A DNA stretch of 44,165 nucleotides from Burkholderiaceae bacterium 16 (GCA_000955785.1 JYOD01000083.1:1-44165), one strand, 5' to 3'; numbered from the stretch's first letter, positions 34,565 through 43,350 are shown. A program made the numbers and translations. Notes: a model not told the origin generated them from the letters alone.

Positions 34565-34678
34565 ATGTCCTTGAGCTACACCGGCGATGTGACGAAGTCC
34601 CAGGCCAGGTTGGCGTCATTGTCCACGGCGGCCCAGCCCGCTTACCGACCTACCGACCCGGTGCCGATGGCCACATGA
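34565..34678 (+). pseudogene. Fragment of a second DUF2846-like lipoprotein gene (3' end only)
   Basis: The frame from 34565 reads MSLSYTGDVTKSQARLASLS and ends at TGA 34676-34678. Its first part matches the end of the lipoprotein at 32712-33170 (SLSYTGDVAKT). DNA differences are mostly at third codon positions, which implies two once-functional copies. No similarity continues upstream of 34565, where the serine hydrolase leader begins. It overlaps the end of the convergent 259-aa gene by 29 bases. Confidence 0.65.
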
Positions 34679-35429
34679 TCTCCACGTGGACATTATTGAA
34701 ATCCGGGTCGTCTTCATCGCCGCCATGTACGCAGATCATGCCTTCCGGCAGCGTTCGCATGTGGATTTCCTGGCCTTCGGCAATCACGCCACCATATGCA
34801 TGGAGGTCGATAAAACGATTGAACAGGTCCACCACGGCCTCCCGGTAACCGGCTGGCACGCTGTGCAGGCTCAGGTCGGGCCGGCCGAACTTGCGCATGC
34901 CGCGTGTGTGGAACCACTGAGTTCCATCTTCCTCGTCGGAAACCAGAATGACGACATGCTCGCCCGGCTGCGGTAGCCCCGGCTCGAAGACCTTGGTCTT
35001 CCAGTCGGAGCGCGACCACCACGTAAAGCTCTGCGGATCGTAGATTGCCACACCGCCGCAATCCAGCATGCACGTCAGCAGGCCGATGGTGTTGCGGAAA
35101 TAGTTCAGCGTGGCTTCGTCCGCAAACGTCCCTCGCAGCACCACGCATTCCGTCTGCGCGGCGATGGTTTCGGCCAGCGCGGGCTGCCTGGCCTGCAATG
35201 CTTCCCAGAGGTAGCCATCCCGGAACGAGTCGAGCACTTCGGGATGGCGGCCGGGACCGTAGGCTAGCAATTCCAGGCCATCCGGCACGCCGTCGCAGCG
35301 ATACTGGCTGCGCGAGAGGCGAAGGTTCCCGGCGTTGGCGCCGAACACGACATAGAACAGGAAGGCCCTGTTGTCGCACACCTGATGGAAATCACGAGTC
35401 CAGTCGGATAGCGCGTTGTTGGTGGTCAT
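34650..35429 (-). CDS. Hypothetical 259-aa soluble protein
   Basis: I do not recognise this family. The product is 259 residues, rich in aromatic residues, with no signal peptide or membrane helix. Notable stretches are DWTRDFHQVCDNRAFLFYVV, LLTCMLDCGGVAIYDPQSFTWW, HVVILVSDEEDGTQWFHTRG and a C-terminal HGGDEDDPDFNNVHVEIMWP with clustered acidic residues. It resembles single-domain proteins found near secretion or lipoprotein genes, but no function can be inferred. Codon use is typical of the genome. It is a single-gene unit. Confidence 0.75.
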   Translation of the reverse strand: MTTNNALSDWTRDFHQVCDNRAFLFYVVFGANAGNLRLSRSQYRCDGVPDGLELLAYGPGRHPEVLDSFRDGYLWEALQARQPALAETIAAQTECVVLRGTFADEATLNYFRNTIGLLTCMLDCGGVAIYDPQSFTWWSRSDWKTKVFEPGLPQPGEHVVILVSDEEDGTQWFHTRGMRKFGRPDLSLHSVPAGYREAVVDLFNRFIDLHAYGGVIAEGQEIHMRTLPEGMICVHGGDEDDPDFNNVHVEIMWPSAPGR

Positions 35430-35551
35430 CGGCTTGTGTGCGGTGTTATGAGGCGGATGATAGCCGATCCCTCTGGAACGACGGCGCAGGCTCTTCCTGC
35501 ACCCAGGCTCCTGCTGCCCCTAGGGTAATCCCCAATATGCCGTATCATCTC

Positions 35552-35580
35552 GCCCTGGCGCCGCGTTGCCAGGGCTTTTT
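35552..35580 (+). terminator. Orphan intrinsic terminator in the gap 35430-35798
   Basis: GCCCTGGC (35552-35559) and GCCAGGGC (35568-35575) form a hairpin followed by TTTTT on the plus strand. No plus-strand gene ends nearby: the upstream neighbour is on the minus strand. It could end a short RNA or act as an attenuator for the OpgC-like gene 220 bases downstream. The rest of the 369-base gap shows no gene. Confidence 0.75.
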
Positions 35581-35798
35581 GCCGTCCTCGCCAGCGGGCA
35601 TGTCCGTCGCACTTTTTCCGGTATTCAGGGACAAAGCCATGTGACGAACCAGCAGCGCCCGAAAGCCAACCGGCTGCGTTCAGGTGCTGAATCATACATA
35701 TTGAATAAACAGGGGCCATGGATTTGTGGCCTCGGAGACATTCGGACGCTTTGTCGGGGCGCCCGGATTGCCAGGTATTGCAGGAGTTGCTTTTGTCC

Positions 35799-36968
35799 AT
35801 GATCGAAACCCAGCGCAGAACTGAGGTTGACCTGATTCGCGGCATCGCGCTGATCTTCATTGTGGTGGACCACGTGAATGGCAGTGTGCTGGCCGATTAC
35901 ACCATCCGCAATTTCGCGTTCTTCGACGCGGCGGAGATTTTTGTCTTCCTGGCCGGCTATTCGGCAGGGGCGGCCTACATAGCCATGGAGGCGCGGCATG
36001 GCGCATCCGCCGCGCAGAACCGCCTGATCCGCCGCAGTTGGGAGATCTACAAGGCGTTCGTGTTGACCGGCGTGCTGATGCTGGTCTTTGGTTTGCTGCT
36101 GGCGCTGGCGCGGGTGCCCGCACCGGCGATCCGTTCCACGGAGGCACCGGTCTTCATGGCGCATCCGTTCAGCACGCTGATCGAGGTGTTCAGCGTGGCG
36201 CGGCAGCCCTTTGTCTCCGACGTGCTGCCGATGTACGCGGTCTTCATCCTGTTTGCGCCGCTGGCAATCCGTATGGCGCGGGCCATGCCGCTGACTTTTG
36301 TCGGCGCGAGCGCGTTGCTCTGGCTGATGGCGCCGATGCTCACCCCGCTGCTGCCGAGTAGCGATGGCAATGGCTGGAGCTTCAACCCCTTCGCCTGGCA
36401 ACTGCTGTTCGGCCTGGGCCTGATGGCGCGCCTGCGGCCCGATATCATTCTGCCGCGCCAGGCGCTGGTGCGCTGGGTTGTGACAGGGCTGGCGGTGGCG
36501 GTGACCCTGTCCTGCGTGTTGCTGGCCTACCTGTGGATGCGTCCGCATGTGTACGAGCCGTGGCTACCCGCGTGGCTGCCGACCATGGTGTTCCCGCTGC
36601 CAAAGAAGAGCCTGGCGGCGCTGCGCATCGTGAGCTTTCTCGGGCTGGCCTGGCTGTGCTACCTCGCGGTGCGCGCGGGCTGGGTGGCGCGGCTGGCATC
36701 GGTGATGGGGCCGGTCGTGCAGATCGGCCGCCACAGCCTGTTCTGCTTTGTCTTCGGCGCAGTGGTGTCGGTGGTGATCGAGGGCTTTACCCACGGCATC
36801 GCCGGCGGCCGCCCCTCGCGGCCCATTGCGCTGGGCGGCGATATCGTGGCGGTGGCGCTGCTGCTGGTGATCGGCGGCTGGTACGGGCGGCGCAAGGAAG
36901 AGAGGAAAGAGGCGCGGCGAGAGGAGAGCAAGGAAGGGCGGAAGGAAGGGCGGAAGGCGCTCGCCTAG
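35799..36968 (+). CDS. OpgC-domain membrane protein (putative glucan-modifying acyltransferase)
   Basis: The 389-residue product starts at 35799 (MIETQRRTEVDLIRGIALIF) with AGGAG upstream at 12 bases. It has ten or so membrane helices. The first helix, with EVDLIRGIALIFIVVDHVNG, and FAFFDAAEIFVFLAGYSAG are the hallmarks of OpgC and related acyltransferase-3-like proteins, which add succinyl or other groups to periplasmic glucans. The C-terminus is a 26-residue tail of Arg, Lys and Glu encoded by imperfect GGAAGGGCG-like repeats (36892-36958), probably expanded by slippage. It converges with the MFS gene with 38 bases between them. Confidence 0.85.
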   Translation: MIETQRRTEVDLIRGIALIFIVVDHVNGSVLADYTIRNFAFFDAAEIFVFLAGYSAGAAYIAMEARHGASAAQNRLIRRSWEIYKAFVLTGVLMLVFGLLLALARVPAPAIRSTEAPVFMAHPFSTLIEVFSVARQPFVSDVLPMYAVFILFAPLAIRMARAMPLTFVGASALLWLMAPMLTPLLPSSDGNGWSFNPFAWQLLFGLGLMARLRPDIILPRQALVRWVVTGLAVAVTLSCVLLAYLWMRPHVYEPWLPAWLPTMVFPLPKKSLAALRIVSFLGLAWLCYLAVRAGWVARLASVMGPVVQIGRHSLFCFVFGAVVSVVIEGFTHGIAGGRPSRPIALGGDIVAVALLLVIGGWYGRRKEERKEARREESKEGRKEGRKALA

Positions 36969-37006
36969 GCCGCCTTTGGTCAGGCAGGTCGTGCGGCCTG
37001 CACCCG

Positions 37007-38239
37007 TTAGGATGCTTGGCCGCCGCTGCCTGAACGCAGCCGGAGCAGCGCCAGCAACGCTGCCATCGAGAGCGCGCCGGACAAGGAAATGGCGGCGCCC
37101 GGCCCGCCCTTATCCAGGACGAATGCGAAGGCGACGGGTGCGAACGCCTGCGCCGTCCCGCCGAATACCGCCAGCCGTCCGGTCACCGCGCCGTAGCCGT
37201 TTGGCCCGAACAGCGCCAGAGGAAGAGCCCCGCGTGCCACCGAGATCATGCCGTTCCCGGCGCCGTGCAGGATGGAGAAGAGCGGCTCCAGCCCTGACGA
37301 TATTCCGAACAGACCCAGGGAGACGCAAGCCACGGGATGCAGCGCCGTGGCAACACGGGCGGTCATCAGCGGGTGGATCCTCAGGCGCTGTGTCAGGCCG
37401 TACTCCGCCAGCCGGGCGGCGACCTGCGCGGGTCCAAGCAGGATGCCGGCGAACACCGCCTGCCCGAGCGTCGCTCCCTTGGCTAGCAGCAGTGCCGGGA
37501 GATGAACGGCCATCGCCGATGTCACGAAGGCGGTAGCGCCGGAAAACAAGCAGAGCAGCCCTAGTTCGCGCGCACGCTTGCCAGGGGCCTTGATCGCGCT
37601 CGCGGCCGGCTGCGCGGCTGGCGTGTGCCGGGGCGCGGTGCGCCCGGCCGGGACCAGGCGCCAATGCACCGGCAGGGCAATCAGCAAATGGGCCGCGGCC
37701 CATGTCTGGCAGCACGAGCGCCAGCCCCAGTGCTCGATCATCCAGGTGGATGCCGGCCAGCCAACGGTGCTGGCGAAGCCGCCGACCAGGCTGACGCCGA
37801 CGATCAGGCGGCTCGCTGCCTTCGCGTGCTGTGCGACGAGCGCCGCGAAGACGGCATCGTAAAGGCCCATCGCCATGCCCAGGCCCATCACGCACCAGGC
37901 GGCATACAGTCCGGCCGTGCTACCTGCTTGCGACAGCATCAGCAGACCGGTGGCCAGCACGATATTTGACGATAACAGTACCCGTCTGCCGCCATTGCGG
38001 TCGATGTACCGGCCGATGGCGGGTCCCGTGCACGCCATTGCCACCAGGGCGACCGAGAAGCCCCCGAAGAAGATCCCCGAAGTCATGCCCAGGTCTTTGC
38101 AGGCAGGTGCGGAGATCACTGCGGGGAGATAGGTCGACGACCCCCAGCCGACGATCTGCGCCGTGCCCAGTGCCAGCACGCGAGCGACGCTGCTCTCGCC
38201 GCTGGTCTCGGCCCGCTCCATGTCGAGTGATGCACTCAT
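37007..38239 (-). CDS. MFS transporter (monocarboxylate-type)
   Basis: The 410-residue product has 12 predicted membrane helices with a basic central loop (residues 200-230). The region GTAQIVGWGSSTYLPAVISA, then GPAIGRYIDRNGGRRVLL (a variant of the MFS loop 2-3 motif), resembles the monocarboxylate-porter-like MFS proteins of Ralstonia and Cupriavidus. The substrate is unknown. It follows a small ORF 7 bases upstream and is divergent from a LysR gene, which probably regulates it. Confidence 0.85.
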   Translation of the reverse strand: MSASLDMERAETSGESSVARVLALGTAQIVGWGSSTYLPAVISAPACKDLGMTSGIFFGGFSVALVAMACTGPAIGRYIDRNGGRRVLLSSNIVLATGLLMLSQAGSTAGLYAAWCVMGLGMAMGLYDAVFAALVAQHAKAASRLIVGVSLVGGFASTVGWPASTWMIEHWGWRSCCQTWAAAHLLIALPVHWRLVPAGRTAPRHTPAAQPAASAIKAPGKRARELGLLCLFSGATAFVTSAMAVHLPALLLAKGATLGQAVFAGILLGPAQVAARLAEYGLTQRLRIHPLMTARVATALHPVACVSLGLFGISSGLEPLFSILHGAGNGMISVARGALPLALFGPNGYGAVTGRLAVFGGTAQAFAPVAFAFVLDKGGPGAAISLSGALSMAALLALLRLRSGSGGQAS

Positions 38240-38246
38240 CGCGCGC

Positions 38247-38576
38247 TCAGATCGAAAGGGTCCACAGTCTGCGCGCCGCTTCCTGATCGCGGCGCAGCAG
38301 TGCGCGCTGGCGCCATTCGAGGTCTTCGTGGCAACTTGCGGCGGCCAGGATGGCCAGCTCGCCGCATTGCCAGTACGCGATGTCCGACGGCCGTTCCCGT
38401 TGCAGGTACCGCAGGATGCCGCGCAGGTGCCCGATCAGAGGCCGCGCCGGTATCCGGCCTATGGCGGAGACTGACTTGTTGTTAGAATTTCTGTCGAGTA
38501 GTGGCATTGCAATATTGGCCGGACGCATTGTCATAAAAGAGTTATAGAAGCCAGCTCTGGTCAGGAAAAGCGACAT
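38247..38576 (-). CDS. Small protein of unknown function upstream of the MFS gene
   Basis: The frame encodes up to 109 residues; starts at 38576, 38534 or 38528 are all possible and none has a well-spaced ribosome site. The C-terminal half (ARPLIGHLRGILRYLQRERP, IAYWQCGELAILAAASCHED, LEWRQRALLRRDQEAARRLW) is helical and charged, as in real small proteins. It ends 7 bases before the MFS start, so the two are probably co-transcribed. I do not recognise the family. Confidence 0.55.
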   Translation of the reverse strand: MSLFLTRAGFYNSFMTMRPANIAMPLLDRNSNNKSVSAIGRIPARPLIGHLRGILRYLQRERPSDIAYWQCGELAILAAASCHEDLEWRQRALLRRDQEAARRLWTLSI

Positions 38577-38607
38577 TTCCTGTTATACCCATTAGAAAAA
38601 CTGACAT
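38564..38607. promoter_or_regulatory. Direct repeat in the divergent LysR promoter region
   Basis: GGAAAAGCGACAT (38564-38576) and GAAAAACTGACAT (38595-38607) are near-identical and end 31 bases apart, about three helical turns. They lie just upstream of the LysR start at 38609 and over the possible start of the divergent small gene. They may be binding half-sites for the LysR protein. This is inference from the repeat only. Confidence 0.35.
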
Positions 38608-38608
38608 C

Positions 38609-39565
38609 ATGACGGCACGGCTCCCGCCCTTGAAGGCGCTGAAGGTCTTTGAAGCTGCGGCCCGCGCCAGGAGCCTGACGCTGGCGGCGGCGGAGCTTCA
38701 CATCACGCATAGCGCGGTAAGCCAGCAGATCCGCCTGCTGGAAACCCATTTCGGCCGTCCCTTGTTTGTGCGCAGCGTGCGCGGGGTCGAGCCGACCGAA
38801 GCCGCGCTGCTGTTCTACGCCGAGGTGAAAGCAAGCCTGGATCGCATCGCGCTCGCGGCGGAGCAGTTCGCGCGAGCAGGAGAGCAGCGCATCGTGCGCG
38901 TCAACACCACACCGTCAATCGCGATGCGCTGGCTGATCCCGCGCCTGTCGTCGTTCCAGATCGAGAACCCGCGCATTGAAATCCGCGTGACGACTTCCGC
39001 CACCGATGGCATTGATGAGTTGAAGGAGCCGTTCGACCTGATCATCCGGCGAGCGCCGATGTTGCGCGCCGGTCATGAATGCGTCCGCTTCCTGGACGAT
39101 GTTTCGGCACCGCTCGCCTCGCCGCGCTACCTGGCGCAGCATCCGGTATCGGTCCCCGGGGATTGCCTGCGTGCCGCCCTTCTACATCTGAGCAGCCGGC
39201 GCGACGCGTGGGCGCGCTGGCTGGCGGCAGCAGGCGTGGTGCCGGCCGGGCCGCTGGGAGGGCATTTGTACGAGCACTTCTTTCTCAGCCTGCAGGCAGC
39301 CACGGCCGATCTCGGGATTGCCATTGGCTCGCTGGCACTCGTGGACGAGGACCTGGCCTCGGGCCGCCTGTGCCAGTTGTTCCCCGACGTGGTACTGCGC
39401 GACCAGGGGTTTCATATGCTGTTTAGGACGGACCGCGAAGCAGCAAGCGCATTGAGTGTGTTTGCCAGCTGGCTGGCGCGCGAGGGTGCGCGCGCTTCCT
39501 CCGGCCTGCGGGCGTTGGGGCCGGGGAAGACGCCTGGTGCGATGGCCGGAGAACATAAACAGTGA
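38609..39565 (+). CDS. LysR-family transcriptional regulator (GcvA-like)
   Basis: The 318-residue product has the N-terminal helix-turn-helix (PPLKALKVFEAAARARSLTL, THSAVSQQIRLLETHFGRPL) and a ligand-binding domain with NTTPSIAMRWLIPRLSSFQ and a DLIIRRAP motif typical of GcvA-type regulators. It is divergent from the small ORF-MFS pair and converges with the gamma-glutamyltransferase gene with 33 bases between them. The MFS transporter is its likeliest target. The inducer is unknown. Confidence 0.9.
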   Translation: MTARLPPLKALKVFEAAARARSLTLAAAELHITHSAVSQQIRLLETHFGRPLFVRSVRGVEPTEAALLFYAEVKASLDRIALAAEQFARAGEQRIVRVNTTPSIAMRWLIPRLSSFQIENPRIEIRVTTSATDGIDELKEPFDLIIRRAPMLRAGHECVRFLDDVSAPLASPRYLAQHPVSVPGDCLRAALLHLSSRRDAWARWLAAAGVVPAGPLGGHLYEHFFLSLQAATADLGIAIGSLALVDEDLASGRLCQLFPDVVLRDQGFHMLFRTDREAASALSVFASWLAREGARASSGLRALGPGKTPGAMAGEHKQ

Positions 39566-39598
39566 TCCTGACGCGCGGCCTGCGCGCCGGGCGGGGCT

Positions 39599-41119
39599 CT
39601 ACTCGCCCAGCGCGATGCCGTCCTTGCGTTTGTCCGAGGCGCCGAGCAGCGCGCCCGACGCATCGCGCATGACGATCTGCGCGCCGCCGAAATCGCTGCG
39701 CCCGCCGAGTTCGCCCAGGCCGGCGGGGTCCGCGTAGCCAGCTTCGCGCAGGGCCCGCACGATGTCCGGCGGCATGCCGGCTTCGATGGCAAGGGCGGTA
39801 TCGGATTCGAGGCGCCAGCGCGGCGCGTCGAGCGCGGCCTGCAGCGGCTGTTGCCAGGCGGCCAGCCTGACCAGCAACTGCAGCTGGCCCTGCGGCTGCA
39901 TCAGCCCGCCCACCACGCCGAAGCCGGCGTGGAAGCGGCCGTCGCACAGCGCCGCGCCGGGCACCACGGTGTGATAGGGGCGCTTGCCGGGGCCCGGGCT
40001 GTTGATATGGCCGGGGCCGGCAAAGCCGAAGCCGCGGTTCTGCAGCACGAAGCCGCAACCGGGCACGGCAATGCCCGAGCCGAAGCGCTTGAAGATGCTG
40101 GTCATCAGCGTGACCGCCAGTCCGTCGCGATCCACCACCACGGTGCAGACGGTGTTGCCGGCCGGGTCCGCCACGGTTTCGCTGGCGTACCGCATGGCGC
40201 GGCCCATGGACTGCACGGTACGCACCACGGCTGCGGGATCGTCCTGCGCCAGCATGGCGGGATCGAGTTCACCCAGTTCGTCCAGCGCACGCAGGATGGC
40301 GACGCCGTGCGTGTTGGGCGGGCATTCGAGGATGGTCAGGCCGCGGAAGCCGGTGGAGACGGGTGTGCAGAAATCGCCCCGGTGGGCCGCGAAGTCGGCC
40401 GCTGCCAGCGCGCCGCCGGCATTGCGGCTGGCCGCTTCGGCGGCCTGGGCGGGTTTGCCGAGGTAATAGGCATCGGCGCCTTCGGCGGCAATCGCGGCCA
40501 GTGTGGCGGCCAGCTCCGGATTGCTGAAGGTTTCGCCGGCGGCCGGGGGCCAGCCAGCGCGATAAAGCGCGGCGCAGACCGGATCTTGATGCAGCACGCG
40601 GTCGAACAAGGCCCATTCCCGCGCCGCCACTGGTGCTACCGCGAAGCCGTTGCGCGCCAGCGCAATGGCGGGGGCGAGCAGCCGTTTCCACTCCAGCCGG
40701 CCGTAGCGGCGATGCAGGTCTTCCCAGCCGCGCACTGCGCCGGGCGTGGTCAGCGACAGCGCATGGCGTTCGGGGATGCGCTGCCTGGGCAGGTCCGTCA
40801 GCGCCTCCATCGGGAACGCGCCGGGCGCGCGGCCGGTGCCGTTGTAGCTCACGGCGTGGCCATCGGGCTCGACGATCATGGCCAGCATGTCGCCACCGAT
40901 GCCGGTGGCCATCGGCTCCACCACGCCCAGGATGGCATCGGCCGCGAGCGCCGCGTCGATGGCGCTGCCGCCTTCGCGCAGTACCTGCAGCGCGGCCTCG
41001 GCGGCGAGCGGGTGGCCGGTGGCGACCATGCAGTGCGCGGCGCGCACGCCTTCGCCGCTGGCGATGGCAGGGGTGGCGGCAGGGCTGGTGGCAGGGCTGG
41101 CGAAAGCTGTCGTTCTCAT
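39599..41119 (-). CDS. Gamma-glutamyltransferase family Ntn-hydrolase (possible amidohydrolase)
   Basis: The 506-residue product shows the GGT fold: ATGHPLAAEAALQVLREGGS, DAALAADAILGVVEPMATGIGG, and the processing-site region AGNTVCTVVVDRDGLAV, where Thr (of NTV) is the expected self-cleavage nucleophile, followed by GSGIAVPGCGFVLQNRGFGF. No signal peptide is present, so it is probably cytoplasmic, like the oxamate amidohydrolase (HpxW) branch rather than glutathione-degrading periplasmic GGT. It lies 69 bases after a large carboxylate-type transporter on the same strand, so it may cleave an imported amide or gamma-glutamyl compound. Confidence 0.85.
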   Translation of the reverse strand: MRTTAFASPATSPAATPAIASGEGVRAAHCMVATGHPLAAEAALQVLREGGSAIDAALAADAILGVVEPMATGIGGDMLAMIVEPDGHAVSYNGTGRAPGAFPMEALTDLPRQRIPERHALSLTTPGAVRGWEDLHRRYGRLEWKRLLAPAIALARNGFAVAPVAAREWALFDRVLHQDPVCAALYRAGWPPAAGETFSNPELAATLAAIAAEGADAYYLGKPAQAAEAASRNAGGALAAADFAAHRGDFCTPVSTGFRGLTILECPPNTHGVAILRALDELGELDPAMLAQDDPAAVVRTVQSMGRAMRYASETVADPAGNTVCTVVVDRDGLAVTLMTSIFKRFGSGIAVPGCGFVLQNRGFGFAGPGHINSPGPGKRPYHTVVPGAALCDGRFHAGFGVVGGLMQPQGQLQLLVRLAAWQQPLQAALDAPRWRLESDTALAIEAGMPPDIVRALREAGYADPAGLGELGGRSDFGGAQIVMRDASGALLGASDKRKDGIALGE

Positions 41120-41188
41120 GCGTAGCGTTCCAGGGGAATCAGATTCGGTTCAATCGGGTTTGACGCAGCGGCATGCGTGAGCGGATTC

Positions 41189-42730
41189 TCACCGCCACAG
41201 CACCACGGCGCACATCGTCGATACGGCAAGACCCGCCAGCACCGGCAACAGCAACGCCCGCACCGCATCGAGCACCGGCACGCGCGCGAAGCCGGTGATG
41301 GCCACCAGCGAGGACCATGCAATCAGCGTGCCGCCACCGGTCCAGACCGCGCCCATCTGGCCCACCGCGCACAGCGTGGCTGCGTCGATGCCGACGGTCG
41401 GGCCCAGCGCGCCGGCCAGCGTGCCGGTCAGCGGCAGGCCGGCAAAGCCGGAGCCGTCGATGCCGGTGATCATGCCCACCAGCAGCACGCCGAAAGCCAC
41501 CATGACGTGGTTGTTGGGAATCCATTGCCCGGCGCCCTGGATGAGTTCGAACAGCAGGCTCGGCGCATGGCCCGGGCCGATGTGCAGGATGGCGCCGGCG
41601 GTATCGCCCGCGCCGATGAAGAAGAAGCCGGCGATCGGCAGCACGGAGCCCATCGCCTTGAAGGCAAAGACAAAACCATCGGTGATGTGCTCCGCGCTGA
41701 CATCCAGCATCTTGCGCGGGCCCTCGGCCGCCAGCGTGCACAGGATCATCAGCAGCGCTGCCATGCCGCCCACCATGGCGGCTGCCTCGCCGCCCTTGAG
41801 TTCGGCCACGCCCAGGCCCAGCCTGGGCACGACCATCAACGCGATCACGGCGGCGAACGCTAGCGGCGTCAGCACTGCAAACACCTTCGACCACTTGATC
41901 TGGCGAAGCTCCACCATCGACAGGCTGCGCGCGATATTGGCATCGGTGCCGAGCGGCTCGTCGTGCGCGGTGCCGCGTGCCAGTACGCTTTTGTCGAAGC
42001 TGCCGGCGGTTTCGGCACCGGCCAGGCCGGCATCGGGCGCGCGGCCTTGCCAGCGGGCCAGGTGGCCGGCATTGGCCGGACGGATCTGGGCGCGGATGGA
42101 AAAGTAAGCCATCGTGAGCGCGATGCCGCCGGTGATCAGCGACAGCACCAGCGCGCGGTCCGCCACCATGGCGGCGCTGACCGCGGCACCGGCTGCCTTG
42201 GCGCTGATGCCCGGCGCCACCCCGATCACATAATCGGACGACAGCGCGGTGCCCTGGCCCGCGATGGCGATGGCCATGGCGCCGGCCAGCGGCGGCAGGC
42301 CGGCGGCGATCGCGGCTGGCAGCAGGATGGCGGATACCAGGGGAATGGCAGGCGTGGGCCAGAAGAACAGCGAGATGGTGTACGTGATGGCGGCCAGCAT
42401 GAAGTAGGCGGCGTGGCCGTTCTTCATCACCGCGCGGAAAGGCTCCACCATGCGCACGTCGGAGCGCAGCGCTTTGAGCGAATTGAGCAGCGCCGTCATC
42501 AGCGCGATCACCAGGAAGATATTGAACAACTCGCGCGCGGCCACGAAGCTGGCGTTGAAGATGCTTGCCAGCGCGCTGACCGGGCTATGGGTCCAGGCCA
42601 GCGTGACGAGGAAGGTCGCGACGATCGCGGGCACGACCACGTTGGCGCGAAACACCATCGTCAGCACGATGGCAAGGACGCCAGCGAGATAGACCCAGTG
42701 GGCCGCGCCCAGGGCGATATGTGATTCCAT
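41189..42730 (-). CDS. Large integral membrane transporter (ion-transporter superfamily, carboxylate type)
   Basis: The 513-residue product starts at 42730 (MESHIALGAAHWVYLAGVLA) with AGGAGA 13 bases upstream. It has about twelve membrane helices in two halves joined by a hydrophilic loop (residues 215-265). Re-entrant-like motifs WPTPAIPLVSAILLPAAIAA and GQGTALSSDYVIGVAPGISA in the first half, and MITGIDGSGFAGLPLTGTLA in the second, are like those of GntP/DcuC/YuiF-related secondary carriers. The substrate is probably a small organic acid. It precedes the GGT-like gene. Confidence 0.7.
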   Translation of the reverse strand: MESHIALGAAHWVYLAGVLAIVLTMVFRANVVVPAIVATFLVTLAWTHSPVSALASIFNASFVAARELFNIFLVIALMTALLNSLKALRSDVRMVEPFRAVMKNGHAAYFMLAAITYTISLFFWPTPAIPLVSAILLPAAIAAGLPPLAGAMAIAIAGQGTALSSDYVIGVAPGISAKAAGAAVSAAMVADRALVLSLITGGIALTMAYFSIRAQIRPANAGHLARWQGRAPDAGLAGAETAGSFDKSVLARGTAHDEPLGTDANIARSLSMVELRQIKWSKVFAVLTPLAFAAVIALMVVPRLGLGVAELKGGEAAAMVGGMAALLMILCTLAAEGPRKMLDVSAEHITDGFVFAFKAMGSVLPIAGFFFIGAGDTAGAILHIGPGHAPSLLFELIQGAGQWIPNNHVMVAFGVLLVGMITGIDGSGFAGLPLTGTLAGALGPTVGIDAATLCAVGQMGAVWTGGGTLIAWSSLVAITGFARVPVLDAVRALLLPVLAGLAVSTMCAVVLWR

Positions 42731-42956
42731 TTGGGGGCTTGTCTCCTGTGCCGGCGTGGCTGGTTGGGGGCCGCCGGTCTGTGCCGAGGGGTCATCGTAG
42801 CTGGCCTGGCGCTGGCGCGGCAACCTTCGGCGTGGCCGCCCGGCGCGCAAGTGCGCTGCAGTTCCCCTTCATGGAGGCCGTGCGCGCGTTGCGTCACGTT
42901 GTGGCCGGGTGCCGTGCTTGCGCCGGGGCGGGCAGGCCACGGCGACTGGCGTGGAC

Positions 42957-43280
42957 CTATCCGGCGACTGTCCCGACGGCCTTCACCGGGCTCATCTGGA
43001 CTTCCCAGGACACGCTGATATCGCCGTTGACGAAGGTCTGGCAGGCCATGCGGTAGCCTTCGCCAAACTGCGCCTCCGTCAGATGCTTGCGTTCCTTGGG
43101 CTTGATGGCGTCGGTGAACCCCAGTCCGCGTTCGATCTTGCACTTGCAGGTGCCGCACAGGCCGCCGCCGCACTTGAAGGGGATGCCGCCTTTCTCGCGC
43201 AGGGAAACGCGCAGCAGGTTGCTGTTCTCGGGGGCGCTGACGACCTTGCCGCCGTTGCTGACAAAGGTGATTTCAATCAT
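42957..43280 (-). CDS. Plant-type [2Fe-2S] ferredoxin (second of pair)
   Basis: The 107-residue product has the C-x4-C-x2-C ... C cluster pattern: C37, C42, C45 in KCGGGLCGTCKC, and C80 in GYRMACQTF. It is a single-domain beta-grasp ferredoxin without a reductase domain. It shares its layout with the ferredoxin at 43696, and the two probably carry electrons to the same or related oxygenase or reductase. A 70-base gap separates it from the unknown 105-aa gene upstream. The 226-base gap downstream (42731-42956) contains no gene and likely holds the transporter promoter. Confidence 0.9.
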   Translation of the reverse strand: MIEITFVSNGGKVVSAPENSNLLRVSLREKGGIPFKCGGGLCGTCKCKIERGLGFTDAIKPKERKHLTEAQFGEGYRMACQTFVNGDISVSWEVQMSPVKAVGTVAG

Positions 43281-43350
43281 GGAAACGATCCGATTGCATG
43301 AGGGGGCTGCCCGGCGCTATGCCGGCCATACTCGGTTTATTCAGCGCGCG

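Noticed and set aside
35434..35462. Possible promoter TTGTGT-17-ATGATA before the orphan terminator
   Set aside because: Both boxes match the sigma-70 consensus poorly, so it was not listed as a feature.
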